From: Pseudocercospora fijiensis CIRAD86
Lineage: Eukaryota; Ascomycota; Dothideomycetes; Mycosphaerellales; Mycosphaerellaceae
Length of the DNA stretch: 64,000 nucleotides
Assembly: GCF_000340215.1 (NCBI RefSeq)
Contig: NW_006921536.1
Location: 686,446-750,445, forward strand
Reading direction: 5' to 3'
Below are positions 34,260 through 46,590 of this stretch, in pieces (the stretch's first letter is position 1; each line of letters begins with the position of its first letter). The notes beneath the pieces were generated by a model. The model was not told where the DNA came from. It saw only the letters and a list, made by a program, of their open reading frames with translations, and made no database searches. The position numbers were made by a program, and so were the translations under genes.

Positions 34260-34404
34260 TTATCTCTTAATAGTTAGAAGTTAGAACTTTCTTTAAGGAG
34301 TATATTATAGAGAATTTAGAATTTCTAGTACTATATATTTAGGTTGGTTACTAGCTTCTAGTATATAGCTACCCTTTATTATATAGTATATAAAGATATA
34401 GGGG
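34260..34404. other. AT-rich border between repeats and gene island
   Basis: RIP-like TA-rich sequence with no frame or identifiable element. Composition switches to normal near 34,405. Confidence 0.5.
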
Positions 34405-36398
34405 ATATTGCGGAAGGCAAGTGTCTAGGCGGAGAAATCGCATTTCGGAGCTTTCCACATCTGGACGCACGTGGCATCTGCCGATCCGGCATATCTACGT
34501 GCCGAAGAAAAACTCCTTGTCAAGCGGCGTAGAGGCCTACTGTTAGGTGGTGGCATATAGGCAGAGTGCCATCGCATTCTGCCAATGGTGCCCGTTCACT
34601 TTCGATAGCACCATTGACTGCGTTCGCGGCTTCATCTTTGTCAGGTTCAATTGGAACAGCCGAGCAGGAACAAATGGCTTGTTTGGCGGCGATCGTGCAG
34701 CAGCAATGGCGTTGAGTCACGGACACTGACACTCTCGGTTTCGTAGGACAGCGACGCGTGCTCTGGGATAATATGGCCGCTCTCTGGAGCATGCGGGCAA
34801 GAGACGAAAGAACAGGACGTTGTGTCTGGTATGGAGGCATCACCGGCTCGCGTCACCGTCACACACCTGCTCGCTGTCGCCTCGAGACACAGTCCTTCGG
34901 TACAGCAGGTGCCACATGATGTGTAGCATGATGGCTATGTTGTCAATTGGAAGAGCAAGACTATGGAGGGAGATTGGGAATGGCCATATCACACCAGCCT
35001 GTGGAGCAACTACCGACACGATGTCGGGTTCCGAGCCTTCAGTCTCGAGCTTCGCAGATGGGCACAGGCGCAGGAGGTCTGCTGGGCTGAGTTGGTACGC
35101 GACTCGGGTCGAGGTAATATGCAGTCTCGGACTGCCTCGATGCCAGCACCCCGTCCAGCGTTCACCGCATTTCTACGCGCACGGGAGCAGGAGCTGTCTT
35201 GTCTTGACGGCCTGGCGGTGGATGGATACCGCGGTCAAATAAGGAGCGAGCGATGGCTGGGATATGCTATGTCGGTGGACTGGCCAGCGAGATGTGGTTG
35301 TATACTGGCGAGCTCACGAGTTGTTGGCGTAAACAACTGTAGGGATGCGTTCGCGTTCGCGTCCGATATGATCATTTGCATACTGCGGTAAGGATCTCGT
35401 CTCGAGTTGTGCAAACTGACAAGCATGGACCGCGACAGCCGACACACACGAAATCAGAGAACGGACGATGTTATGGCGACGGTATCGCTGCGTTGAGCAC
35501 GTCCTGGGTGCAGAACCAGCGACGCACGGATGCTCTGCCAAGAAGCCCCTCTTCTTTCACCTTGAACCACTCCCCAACTTCGAACCTTCTTCACACCACA
35601 CCCTGTCACTCTCGATCACATCGACCGTGCGCAGTATTATTGACCCCAACGCTATGATCATGAGAAGCACCTGCACCATGCAACGCCAGCCATCTCATTT
35701 CCTGCTCACTTCCTACTCCGCTCGGGGCCTCGGGCAGAAAACATTCCTTGTGTGGACATATTGGCCTGGACATGGACCGCTGGATGTGATGTGATCTCAT
35801 CACGAGCAAATCAGCTTGTTACATCTTCGCACAACTCGGCCTCCTCTGTGGCGAGATCCGGAGCAGAATGCGCGGGACGTAGATCTCTATTATCCTGAAG
35901 ATAAGTTGCGATGACAACAGTTCATGAGGAGTGCATATCTCTGGCGTCTCTGGTGATCTATCTGGAAGGTTCCTAGAGCAATAGCTACCCTTGGAGATGA
36001 TCCCTCTCCCGCCTGCTCTCCGCTGCACCAATCCATGCACATTTCGACTTCATGCTTCGGTCTCATGATCTTTGACTGGCAGCTTCTATTGGTGATTACC
36101 GGATGTGACGGTTTGGGACGTTCATAAAGGTGCTCTCGACCAATCCAGTTCACCTGCAACTCTCTCGATCGTCACGACGGCCCTGTTGAAGACAAGCATC
36201 TGCCCCTCTCGATGACGGCAGTCCTGATTCATGTTCCGTTCTTCTGAGTGGAGAATTCCTCTTGAGGACAACCCAACAGCCCGATCATATCGATCCTGGA
36301 TGCTAGAGCTCTACGGTGGTCCTGCCATGGCAACGACTGACATCATGAAAGAGGAGTTGTGTGGCCAGCCAGAGGCGCCGGCGGCATCGTAGGTATAT
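34405..36398. other. Undamaged region without a convincing gene
   Basis: Normal CA/TG content. Several overlapping frames of 60-142 codons exist on both strands (for example 34,963-35,391 plus), but none has a recognisable domain, clear introns or a biased codon pattern, and they contradict each other. Most likely intergenic sequence and upstream control region of the opsin gene. A small unrecognised gene cannot be excluded. Confidence 0.5.
36282..36295 (+). promoter_or_regulatory. Candidate light-response motif upstream of opsin
   Basis: CGATCATATCGATC, two GATC cores about 210 bp upstream of the ATG. White-collar-type photoreceptor complexes bind paired GAT(C)-type cores upstream of light-induced fungal genes. 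This is pattern matching only; such short motifs occur by chance. Confidence 0.25.
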
Positions 36399-36503
36399 GT
36401 GTCACTTTCGCTCTTTTTCGAAACCTTCCGCCTTCTCTCCACCATCATCAGCAGTTCTACTAGAGACAGTCAGCGAGTCATCTTTACACAGCCAATAGAC
36501 AAG
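36399..36503 (+). promoter_or_regulatory. Pyrimidine-rich leader of the opsin gene
   Basis: A CT-rich tract at about 36,405-36,445 precedes the ATG, typical of transcription-start regions in filamentous ascomycetes. The frame is open upstream to a GTG at 36,399, but no upstream in-frame ATG exists, so 36,504 is chosen. It has A at -3 and G at +4. Confidence 0.45.
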
Positions 36504-37526
36504 ATGGATCACAACATTGTTAGGCGCAACGATGCCGTGAAGGTCAATGGCTACTGCCAGAATGGCAAGTGTGTCGACATTGCCATCACCGATCACGGCA
36601 GTGACGTCTACTTCGCCATTTGTGCGGTGATGGGATTTGTCGGATTGGGAATTGTCGTCGCTTCATACACCCGGCCAAGAACTGATCGCGTCTTCTTCTA
36701 CATTTCGGCCGCGATCAATCTCACTGCCTTCGTCGCGTACTACTCGATGGGCTCTCATCTTGGTTGGACGCCAATTGATGTGGAGTTTTCGCGCACCGAC
36801 GACAAGGTTGCGGGCGTCAATCGTGAGATCTTCTACGCGCGATATGTCGATTGGTAAGCATCTTTGACAATGGCCTTTGAAACTAGCATTTGGCGCTGAT
36901 GAAGCCAAAGGGTCATCACCACTCCCCTCCTGCTCTTGGACTTGCTCCTCACCGCTGGCTTGCCATGGCAGACGATTCTCTGGGCCACATTCCTCGACGA
37001 GGTTATGATCGTCACTGGCCTACTTGGAGCTCTTGTAAAGACTCGCTACAAGTGGGGATACTATACCATTGGATGCGTGGCCATGTTTGGTGTTTTCTGG
37101 AGTCTCATCGGTCAAGGACGCCTGCATGCTAAGCATCTCGGCAGCGATGTGTCCCGCGTGTACTTCCAGTGCGGCATCTTGACCCTTTTCGTCTGGACTC
37201 TTTACCCAGTCGCCTGGGGCTTGTGCGAAGGCGGAAACGTGATTGCTCCAGACTCGGAAGCAGTCTTCTATGGCGTGCTTGACTTTGTCGCGAAACCAAT
37301 CTTCTCCATCGCGCTCGTTTGGGGCCATTGGAACATCGATCCCGCCCGCCTAGGTCTGAAGCTCCGGGACTACGACGCCGACATTGCCTACCATGGAAAC
37401 GGAAACGCAGGTACGTCGAATGGAGCCGGTGGCGATAAACACTTCGAAGCCGGTGGCACCAATGGTGTCACTGAAGGTGAGGCTGCACCCGCACCCGCCG
37501 TCGCTACCCAGCAAGAAGCAGTCTGA
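36504..37526 (+). CDS. Microbial-type opsin, proton-pump residues present
   Basis: Seven-helix retinal protein, predicted light-driven proton pump in a cell membrane. Spliced CDS 36,504-36,853 plus 36,911-37,526, 321 aa; the 57-bp intron (GTAAGC to AAAG) splits the Trp117 codon. Key residues by alignment to bacteriorhodopsin: helix C RYVDW gives R113 and proton acceptor D116 (D85); TTPLLLLD gives donor D127 (D96); D146 (D115); helix F WTLYPVAW; E223 and E233 near the release-group positions (E194/E204); helix G LDFVAK gives D241 (D212) and retinal Schiff-base K245 (K216). Asp at the donor position resembles Leptosphaeria-type pumps; NOP-1 has Glu there. Retention of the Lys rules out the Lys-lacking opsin-related (YRO2/HSP30-like) proteins. 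The tail after 278 is Gly/Asn/Ala-rich and probably disordered. No RIP damage. Pumping versus sensory role is inferred only. Confidence 0.95.
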
Positions 37527-38185
37527 GAGGCTGACGGTGTGTGTGTGAAGCCTAGCTTAGCTGTCGCCGTCATGACTCAGCAACATCTGCGACTATCACG
37601 AAGCGGATAGAGGGGGAGAGGTTGTCAGCGGGGAGTTGAAATGGAAAGTAGTACTATGTTTCCAGCATGATACCCTTGATGTATGTTGCGTTGCACTGCT
37701 TGGTAATGTTTTGGGAGGAAGTAATGGCAAGTGATGCGGCCTGTCGACAATCGTTTCGGCAAAAATTGTACCCGCTACTTAACGTAGCATAATACTTACT
37801 CTGGCCGCGAGCATTTCACGACTGAAGTCTCATCTCTCACATGTGTTGATGCCTCAATGTCCGTTGTTTATCGAATGTCAGCTCGGCATCCGCAGGGGAC
37901 TCATGAAGTGATTCTCGAACGACGTGGACGCAGGGCAAAACCACCGCCACCAGATTGCCTAAGTATAAGATACACCGCAGTTGCTTGCCACAAGCCGAGA
38001 TAAAGTTGGCTTGAAGAAAGGCTAGAATCGGCGACTGTGAAGTCCATTGGTCGGCCAACTGCATACTGCTAATAAGCCTTGTGGGATATGGCTATAATAG
38101 CCAACAGCCTGGATACCTGATCGGAGGTCGGCGCATACTGAACGTCCGTTTCCACTAGCAATCCCTACTAAAACCGTGACCTACG
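37527..38185. other. Opsin 3' flank, no gene seen
   Basis: Normal composition through about 38,180, with the opsin 3' untranslated region and intergenic sequence. A 75-codon minus-strand frame at 37,837-38,064 has no recognisable features. RIP-like composition begins at the edge of element I. Confidence 0.55.
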
Positions 38186-41100
38186 TGATATTGTCGCGTC
38201 GCGCAGGGTAGAGGTAGTATCCGACCTTACCGTCGCTAAAAATAAAGCTAAAGAAATAGTAGTATAGACTAAATTAAGATATTATTATTATAGTAGATAA
38301 TATAGACCTATTTACTTACGCTTCTTGCTTATAGAACCTAACCTTACCGTCGCCGGCGCCTTACGCTTATAGCCTAAGGTATAATTACTCGAAGTTATTA
38401 TATTAAAGGAGATAGGCTATAGTAGTAGTAGTACTATTACCGCCGCCGCCGCTATAGGCTATACGGAGGGCGGCGCCTCGTACGGAGCGCGCTTAAGAGT
38501 AGCCTATACCTCGGTGCTAGGTATACGGTTATAGTATAAAGGTATCGTAATAGTTATATAGTACAAAAGTTAATACATTCTCTAAGGTGCCGCGAGGCAA
38601 GCTATCTATATAATAGTCCTACTATTAGTAGTAATAGCGACCGCAGCGGTCGATAGTAACCGCTGCCTACTATCGTATATATAATAGTATTATATCGTAA
38701 TAGCCTCCCTTTCTATAAAAAAGGTCGGTACTATTTATAGTGTCCTAAAACAAAGGTCCTTAGTAGGCCGTACTATAGGAAGGTTTAAGGCAAAAGAGCG
38801 TAATAGCGTCGCACAAAGGCTAAGCCTAAATAGTATACTAGAACGGTAATGCTAGGTATAGAATTGTGTCTCTCTAGTAATAACTACGTCGGTTTTATAC
38901 TTACTTATTACGACGGTTACGAAGGGCGTCGCGTAAGCTAGTCGGTATAGTCTAAACCGCCTTTAGCTATAGCTAAGGCGCGACGGTCTTTATAGTCTTA
39001 TTATCGGATAGCGAGGTATTAACTACGTCCGCTATAGTAGTAGCGCGGTCTAACTAATCGATAGGGATATTAGGGAAGTCGGTACCTAGTAATAGTAGCG
39101 TATCGGCGTCGCGTATAGTACCGTATAGCTTAAAGTAGTTAGCTATCTATGCGTTAAGCTTCGCGATCTTATCCTTAGTAGTATTGCCTTATACGCCGCC
39201 GAATAGCTTAAAAGCGTCCTCGTTAATTAGGTATAGTATAGGGATTGCCTATTATAGCGCGACGCGTAAGAAATCGTAGTAAAGATAGGTTAGCGATAGC
39301 GTAAGCGACTCCTTTAAGACCGTAGCGGAAAGACGATACTACTAGGCTATCTAGCGCTCCGTTACTTCGCGGATCTATACCTTAGCTAGTATCTATTAAA
39401 GCTAGTATACCTTAGTTGCTACTAACTCGGACTAGCGCATATAGTAGAGAGCTTATAAGTTAAGCGTACGTATACTAATTGCCGTCGCATTATATTAGTA
39501 TTATCCGTAAGTGCCTATAGTGTTTTCCTATAGGGCGGGTAAAGGTAGTAAGCGTATCGGGAGCAATAGGAGCTTATACTGCAACTGCGTAACCGTATTG
39601 TTAGGTAGTAGTAGCTAAGCCGCAACTAGAGCCTTCGTAGGCGTAGAGAATAGGTTAGACGGTAGTAGTATCTTCGACGGTAGGCGAGGCGCTAAGAACG
39701 GGCTAGCGGTTAGCTTCTAGCGAGTATTTAACTTAGTCGATAGTAATACGCGCGAGGAGTTTAGCTAGATCGCCTTAGTTAGCGGGGTAACGGCCGGAGG
39801 TTGCGGCTTAGCCCGAGTCGCGAGCTTAGGAGGGAAGATTTTACTAAAGAGGCGCGCGTTAGTAAGGTTAGTCTCGTCTAGCGAGTAGTCGGGTAACGGT
39901 ACTAGGAATACGCCTATAGGATCCTAAGTATAGTCGATATTATACTACTAGTAATTCTTATTCGTTACTATCTTATCGTACTTAAAAATAGTATTGCCCT
40001 ATATAATACGCTCCTAGACGCCTAAAGGATCGAAGACTAGATCGGTAGAGACCGTCTTCGGCAAATTGTAGAACTATAGCGTTAGCGCGGGCTCTAATCT
40101 ATTAGGGATAGCGCCGTCCTTAAGCGTCTAGATATAGGCGATAAAGGTAGATAAGGCGTATACCGGATCGATCTAAGTTAGCTAGTAGACTAGGCTAAAG
40201 TCTACTAGGCATTAATAGTTAAGGAGTAGTAGAGGTATACCTTTGCCCTTATTAGCGGCATAGGTACCGTTCTAGTAGCGACCGCTACCTATAAGCTAAG
40301 CGTACTATTCCGTACGCGACGTATTAGTAGCCTTCGTATCCGTAAGCGCCTTATTAGTATAGAGGGCGGATATATAGCTCTCGCCGCGAAGCGTATAGGC
40401 ATTACGGACCGTAATATACCGCTAGGTATAAGCGACGACGTCCTAGGTAATAGCTAGGCAACCTAGGTTGCGATAGTATAGGTAGGGTAGACTACTAGAA
40501 TTTAGGGACGACTCGTACTACTTATAGAGCTATATAGCCGACTAGGTACTAAGTTCTATACCGATTAGTAGTAGCTAAACTATATAGTCCTTAAGCTAGG
40601 AGTCTAGTAGAGGTAGGCGCACTATCGAGAGTCGTCCGGTAGCTACTATCTATAAGAATTAAACTTCGCCGTAGGTAGTTAGGTCGATCTTATAATGCTT
40701 CGTCGCTCTAACGTATTCGCTAATAGGTCGCTTACCCGTCTTCTAGTATTCCTTACCGTAGTCGTAGTAGAATACGTTCTTACCGTTCTCGCTACGCTTA
40801 TATAGGACCGGGTAACTGCCTACTATAATACTATCGCGATATTCTTTTAGGACGAAGTAGTAGAACTACTCTTATACGAGGTCGACCGTTTATAGGAAGT
40901 ATAAGATAGCGCGTACTATAAGACCGACGGCTCTATTGCAGATTAGAGACAGTACTAGCTAGAATCGTAAGTCGCCGGTATAGGTACTTAAGCTAAGGAA
41001 GTTCTCGCGTAAGCGGGTAATGTTTACTAGGAGTCGGTACTACAACTTCGCGTAGTAGAAAGTAATAGTAGGTAGAAAATTCGTATCGAGGTTAGCTAGG

Positions 41101-41637
41101 TTAGGAAGCTCCTTTAATTCGCCCGCCGTTATAAGCGCTACGTACTCGCTAAAGCGTATCGCGTAAATCTCCTACTACGTATCGTAACCGTCCGAGTAGA
41201 GGTCGGTCCTAAAGATAGAGTATTTACGAGCGAGATCGTCGTTTACGATTCGGAAGGAGTATAGTTACGTAAAGAGTAGGTTTTTAAAATTAGTAACTAG
41301 CTTGCCTATATACTAATATAATTCGCGTAGAATCTAGAAGCGCCGATCGCTAGCTATAAGATATAGATAATATAGGTAATACTAAAGCCTTACTAAATAG
41401 TATTCGACTATTCGCTTATATAGGCGTAGGCGAAAAAGATTAGGTAGCCGACCGTTAGCGTCCTTAGCGTACGCGTTACGTACGAGCTTCGCGGCCTAGA
41501 TAAAGCGTACGTCTCTATTCTTATTACGCTCTATAGGATTAGCGGCGATTAGCGTATCGACTTTCTTATTATAGTCCTCGTACTCTATATACTACCGGAT
41601 TGTAGCTTGTTCGGGCGTCTCGTTAGCGCGAAGGAGA
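38186..41637 (-). mobile_element. Giant chromovirus I, left segment (3' end)
   Basis: Leftmost part of element I, split from 48,611 onward by element H. The TG at 38,186 (TGATATTG) after CTACG is a candidate LTR edge, but the matching LTR and target duplication would lie beyond 64 kb and cannot be checked. 38,186-38,900 has no reading frame and could be the 3' LTR; from about 38,900 a long minus-strand frame follows. Confidence 0.55.
38900..41637 (-). pseudogene. Large accessory ORF of element I, part 2
   Basis: A minus-strand reading of about 900 codons whose stops are nearly all TAG/TAA at likely Gln/Trp sites, so it was once protein-coding. Visible segments include NETPEQATIR, NRDVRFI, RLYKRIVEYYLVRL, SEYVRATKHYKIDLTTYGEV, GRLSIVRLPLLDS, and near the end FLVPLPDYSLDETN and a Pro-rich stretch. 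I do not recognise the family. Between this part and part 1 (48.6-50.9 kb) the best frames differ by one base at the H insertion, so it may be a second ORF or a frameshifted or intron-containing one. Confidence 0.5.
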
Positions 41638-42623
41638 TATAAGGGTTAGTAGCTAAGTAGTAAGAATGTATACGAAACTTTAAACTAAACTAAAGGGAGT
41701 ACTAAATTAATATAGCTACTATCTATATAAGACGAACTACGAAGAAAGGAAGAAGGGTACCTTAGAGGGAGAGCCCCTTCCTTAGTATTCCGCCCTACGG
41801 CTATCTAGCGCGTCCGACGCGTAAGCGTAAGTACGTATATCCGCTATCTCGTAGCGCCTTTATCTTCTAGCTAACTTGCGTAGCACGCGTATACGAACTC
41901 GTTTAACCGCTCTTAAGTAAACATATTTCTCCTAGCTCTTCCCTGCCTTCCGGTTCCTTCCTACTACTCGGATCTATCCTACGACTCTATATATCTCGCT
42001 TGCTATTATCTGTATATATATACGCGTAGTTTAGTATAGTCCCGTCGTTCGTATATTAATATATAACGTATTATTCTGCTATATACGGCCTCCGCGGGAG
42101 TCCCTAAGATGTTACGTTATATAGCTAAATAGGCGGCTAACTAGGCGACCTAGGCGACTCGGGCGACTCGGGCGACCTAGGCGACCTAGGCTAACTAGGC
42201 GACCTGCTTTGCTAGAGGCCCCTACTACTAAGGCAACTCAAATCCGACATTACTTTATAGTATAGCGGCTAGCTTATAGGACTTGTCCTACGACTCTATA
42301 TGTCTCGCTTACTATCGTTTATATATATATATACGTAGTTTAGTATAGTCCCGTCGTTTGTATATTAATATATAACGTGTTGTTCTGCTATATACGGCCT
42401 CCGCGGGAGTCTCTAAGATGTTACGTTATACGGCTAAATAGGCGGCTAACTAGGCGACCTAGGCGACCTAGGCGACTCGGGCGACCTAGGCGACCTAGGC
42501 TAACTAGGCGACCTACTTCGCTAGAGGCCCCTACTACTAAGGCAACTTAAATCCGATATTACTTTATAGTATAGCGGCTAGCTTATAGGACTTGTCGGTG
42601 CTTTCTAGGCAGCTACTATAATA
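41638..42623 (-). repeat. 3' LTR of H, with a 319-bp internal tandem duplication
   Basis: 986 bp versus 667 bp for the other LTR. The excess is exactly one extra copy of a 319-bp unit: TCCTACGACTC recurs at 41,977 and 42,296. Each copy includes its own array of the 9-bp unit CTAGGCGAC. Confidence 0.9.
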
Positions 42624-42699
42624 GTAGCCCCTCCCTCGTTCTACGCGGAGTTCCTACGACGCTAAAGGAGGTCCGTATATAATAGGTACTAGTATTCTT

Positions 42700-45600
42700 G
42701 TCCTAGTTCGGGTCGGAGACCTTAATCTAAATTCTATTTATACGCTTCTCGGAGAAAATGTTCCGAGATAGCTCCTTCTATTGTCGTATAGTCGGTATAG
42801 TCTCGTAGGAATTTCTCGATTGCTTCGCGGGCGAAGATAATATAGCGTAGAGGTTCCTAGGTCGTATCCTCGTTTAAGTACCCCTCCTATTATACCTCTC
42901 TCTACGGCCTAGGAGGGTTGAGATTTCCGAAATTTGTATTACTAAAGCTCTATCTGATAATCGCCCGTACTATACCTAAGGCAGATTCCGGCTCGTCTTC
43001 GGCCTAATCGGTAGCCTCGGTAGCTTCCGGTATCGGCGGGATATCTTCGGGGTCTGCGATTTCTCCGGCGGTTCTTAGGTTAACAACGTATTTAACCGGG
43101 TAAATATTGAGATTTTCTAGGAGATCTAGTTCGTATACGTATATACCGACTTTCTTTATAATTCGGAAGGGTCCTAGATTTTTCTAGTCGAGCTTTTTTA
43201 AAGGTCGGTTAGTTCTAATATATCGTAAGTCGAGGTAGACGTAATCTCCGACCTAGTAATCTAGCGCGGCGCGTCTACGCTAATTAGCGTAGTACTCGTA
43301 TACTTCTTAGGTATACCTTATCTCGTCCTAGAGCTCTTAGTAGGTCTAGGCTATTTAAAGAGCGAAGGTATCGGCGTCTCTTTCCGGATCGTTTACCGGG
43401 GGCTCTAGTTCGATCTCTATTAGTTCTATACCGGTTCGGGGGTAAAATCTAGTAGAGGCGTAGAACGGCGTAGTCTAAGTTATAGCCGACTCCTAATTAT
43501 TAATAGCAAATTCAATAGAAGGCGTTAATCTTAGCTAGTCGTTTTAGTAGTAATTGTAGAAGTACCTAATAATTTGCTCGATCTACGCGTTAGCCTATTC
43601 GGTTTACCTATCGGTCTATAGGTAGTAAGCCGTTAAAAGGCGCGCTTGAATTTTCAATCGTTCGTAGAGGCGCTTCTAGAAACGGGCAACGAAATTCGGG
43701 CCGCGATTAGATACAATTAATTTAGGTAGGCCTATATCTTTCTATACGTCCCGGTAGAAGACCTAAGCCGTATTCTTTGCGGTTAGGCTACGGGCATTTA
43801 ATACCTTCTTGCGTTTCGTAAGGCGGCAAACTACGACTAGTATGTTTTGAAACTAGAGGCCGTTAAAGTCGGATCCTTTCGGTAGGCCTATAATAAAATC
43901 TATTAAAATATATTACTATAGTCGTAGGGGGACTTTAAGAGGTTTTAGTAGCTCTTACGGCTTACGCGTATCTACTTTCGCTCTACGGTATACTACGTAG
44001 TTCTTAACGAATCGGTCGATATCTCGGTATAGATTAGGCTCGTAGTACTACTTCCGGAGCTAAGATAATATCTTAGCTCGACCGGGATATACTATTCCGA
44101 GAGGGTTATAAGCGGAACGTATAATCTAGTCGCGTAAATCTTCGAAATCCGGGACGTAGAGGGCATTTCTAAATATTATACAAGGTACTCGCGGTAGAGT
44201 TCTACGGAGCTCGTACTCCGAGAGAGAAACATTCTCGTATAACCGCTCCTTGTTCTATAAAGCTTAAATTAGACCTTTAGTAAAAGCGTCTTCGGCGTAT
44301 ACTATCGTAAGCTGCTATTCGAGCTAGGTAGGTTCGAGGAGGTCCTATACTTCCTCTTCGCCTTCCTAGTCGCTATCTAAGCTTTCTAAACTCGTATCTT
44401 CGTCGTCCGAGCTATCGTCGTCTCCGAGAAAGGCGGGAGCGGCTATTAGTATAAAGGATACTACGAGAGGCTCTAGGCCGGTAAAGTCGTCTCCGAGGAG
44501 CTCGTATAGTTCCTAGCTAAGGTTATACTTCTTAAGGATAGACTATTCTTTACGCTACGGACCTCGATCTAAAGGCGAGTCTCCGTTACACTTCGTAAGT
44601 ACGTCGGCCTATAAGTTTGCTTTACCGGGTATATACTAAATAACGAAGTTAAACCGGGAAAGAAACTTACTCTAGCGTACCTACCTACGGCTAAGGATTT
44701 TGCTCTTAAGAAAGTAGATAAGGTTCTTATAATCCGAGCTAACCTAGATCGGTAACTTAGAACCTTCGAGTTCCGGACGCTATTCTTCGAAAGCCTTAAT
44801 AATTGCGAGGAGCTCTTTATCGTAGATATCGTAATTACATTCCGCGGAGGACATTTTCTTAGAGAGGTAGGCTACGGGCAGCTACGCGTCTTCTAGGGTC
44901 GTTCGTTAAAGGAGAACGGCGCTAGTTATACTATCGGAAGCATCGGTTTCTAGGCGCGTTTCTTTATCGAAGTCGAAGTACTATAGGATCGGTACGGTCG
45001 TAAAACTTTGCCGTAACTAGTCGAAGGCTTCTTAATAGGCCGGTAACTATTCAAATTTAACGTCTTTCCGCGTAAGTGCCGTAAGTAGACGGGCGATTCC
45101 GCTAAAATTCCGTATAAATCTCCGGTAGAAGTTAGTAAAACCGAAAAAGCCCTAGACTTCTTTTATATTTCGTAGTACTCCCTAGTTTAGAACGGCTTCG
45201 ATCTTGCCGGGATCTATTCGAATACCTTCTAAAGAGACAATAAGGCCGAGGAATTTTACCTCTTACTTATAGAATTCGCACTTATCGATATCGATATATA
45301 GTCTAGCTTCTACGAGTTTCTAAAGTACCTTTTCGATATATTCGTAGTATTCCGCTTTCGTTTTACTATAAATTAGGATATCGTCTATATACGCCGAGAC
45401 GAAGGCGTCTAGGAATTCTTTAAGCGTATCGTTAATATATAATTAGAACGTACTAGGTCCGTTATAGAGCCCGAACGGCAAAACTAGGTATTTAAAAAGG
45501 CCGTAACGGGTTCGGAAGGCTATTAACTATTCGTCTCCTTCGGTAATACGGATTGCGTTAAAGGCGGCGATTACGTCGAGCTTAGTAAACTAGCGAGCCT

Positions 45601-46590
45601 TCGAAAGGCGTTCGAGCGTTTCGTTTACGAGAGGGATTAGGTAGCGGTTCTTTTTCGTTAACGCGTTAAGGCCCCGGTAGTCTACGTAGAAACGGAGACC
45701 TCCGCTAGGTTTCCGGGCAAATGTAACTAGTACGGCTACTTCGGAGGAACTAGGGCGGATAAAGCCCTTTTATAGGTTGTCTTCTAGGTATTTCTTTAGT
45801 ACGAGGAGCTTATCTCGAGACATCGAGTAGAGAGGGCTATACGGCGGCGGCTTACCGTCGATTAGTTCGATTTTATAATCGATACCTAGCCGGTACGGTA
45901 GTAGAATATCGGCGTTCTTCTTCGAAAACTAGTAGAGTCGGTACTAATACTCCTTCGGTAGTTTCGTTCTTAGATCTGTTAGTTCTTCGTCGAACTTTCG
46001 GATAGCCTTCTCGATATCCTATATTATTATAGCGAAGATCTAAGTGCGTTTATCGCGGGCAAGACGCGAGAAGGTAGCCGCGCTAATAGCGAATATAGTA
46101 CGATCTCGGGGAGTATCGGAGGTAGAACTAGATTCGTTAAAGTAGTACTTAGCGTAATACTTACTCGTAAAGGATAGAGATTCGGAGGCCTAGTCGATAA
46201 CCGGGTTGTACTTTTTAAGCTAAGGAAGACTAAGAATAACGGGGTAAGTCTTAGGGAGTTTCGTAAGGAAAAACATAATATATTCGGTATATAGGCCGAT
46301 AGTAATAGATAAGTAGCAGATCTAGGTTACCTTGCCGGCGGCCGCGGTCGTACCGTTAAACATTTCTAACTCCCGAGCGTACGTAAGGTCTTAGAACGTT
46401 AAGCCGAGCTCTCTCGTATAGTCGTAATCTATAAACGAGTAGCCGGTTGCGCCGTTATTAATAAGAGCTATAGTTTTTAATAATTTCTTTTAATTTCCTA
46501 TTAACGTTTCTACTACGAAAGGCTAGTAGACTAACTCTTTCTCTATAGCCGAGCTAGAGAAAGGGAAGGTAGTAGTAGATACTCTTAGTT
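42700..46590 (-). pseudogene. pol: Element H pol: protease, RT, RNase H, integrase, chromodomain
   Basis: The minus-strand protease at about 46,441-46,475 reads LINNGATGYSFID, where Asp of the active site appears changed to Asn. The RT catalytic block [11 protein letters not shown] at about 45,367-45,396 is intact at the residue level. RNase H and integrase follow at 45.0-43.2 kb. A chromodomain-like end lies near 42,830-42,910 (REV-[Q]-[W]-EGYLNEDTT-[W]-EP). Stops are TAG/TAA. H differs from family 1 in LTR and in sequence, so it is a separate chromovirus family. Confidence 0.82.

Noticed and set aside
34520..36159. About a dozen overlapping ORFs of 60-142 codons in the gene island
   Set aside because: They overlap on both strands without recognisable domains, introns or consistent codon bias, as expected by chance in GC-balanced intergenic DNA.
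36637..37573. Other-frame ORFs over the opsin gene
   Set aside because: Shadows of the opsin; the joined two-exon frame with all retinal-protein motifs explains the region.
38079..38140. Possible 5S rRNA or tRNA-like sequence downstream of the opsin
   Set aside because: Only loose resemblance; conserved internal promoter and stem pairing could not be found.
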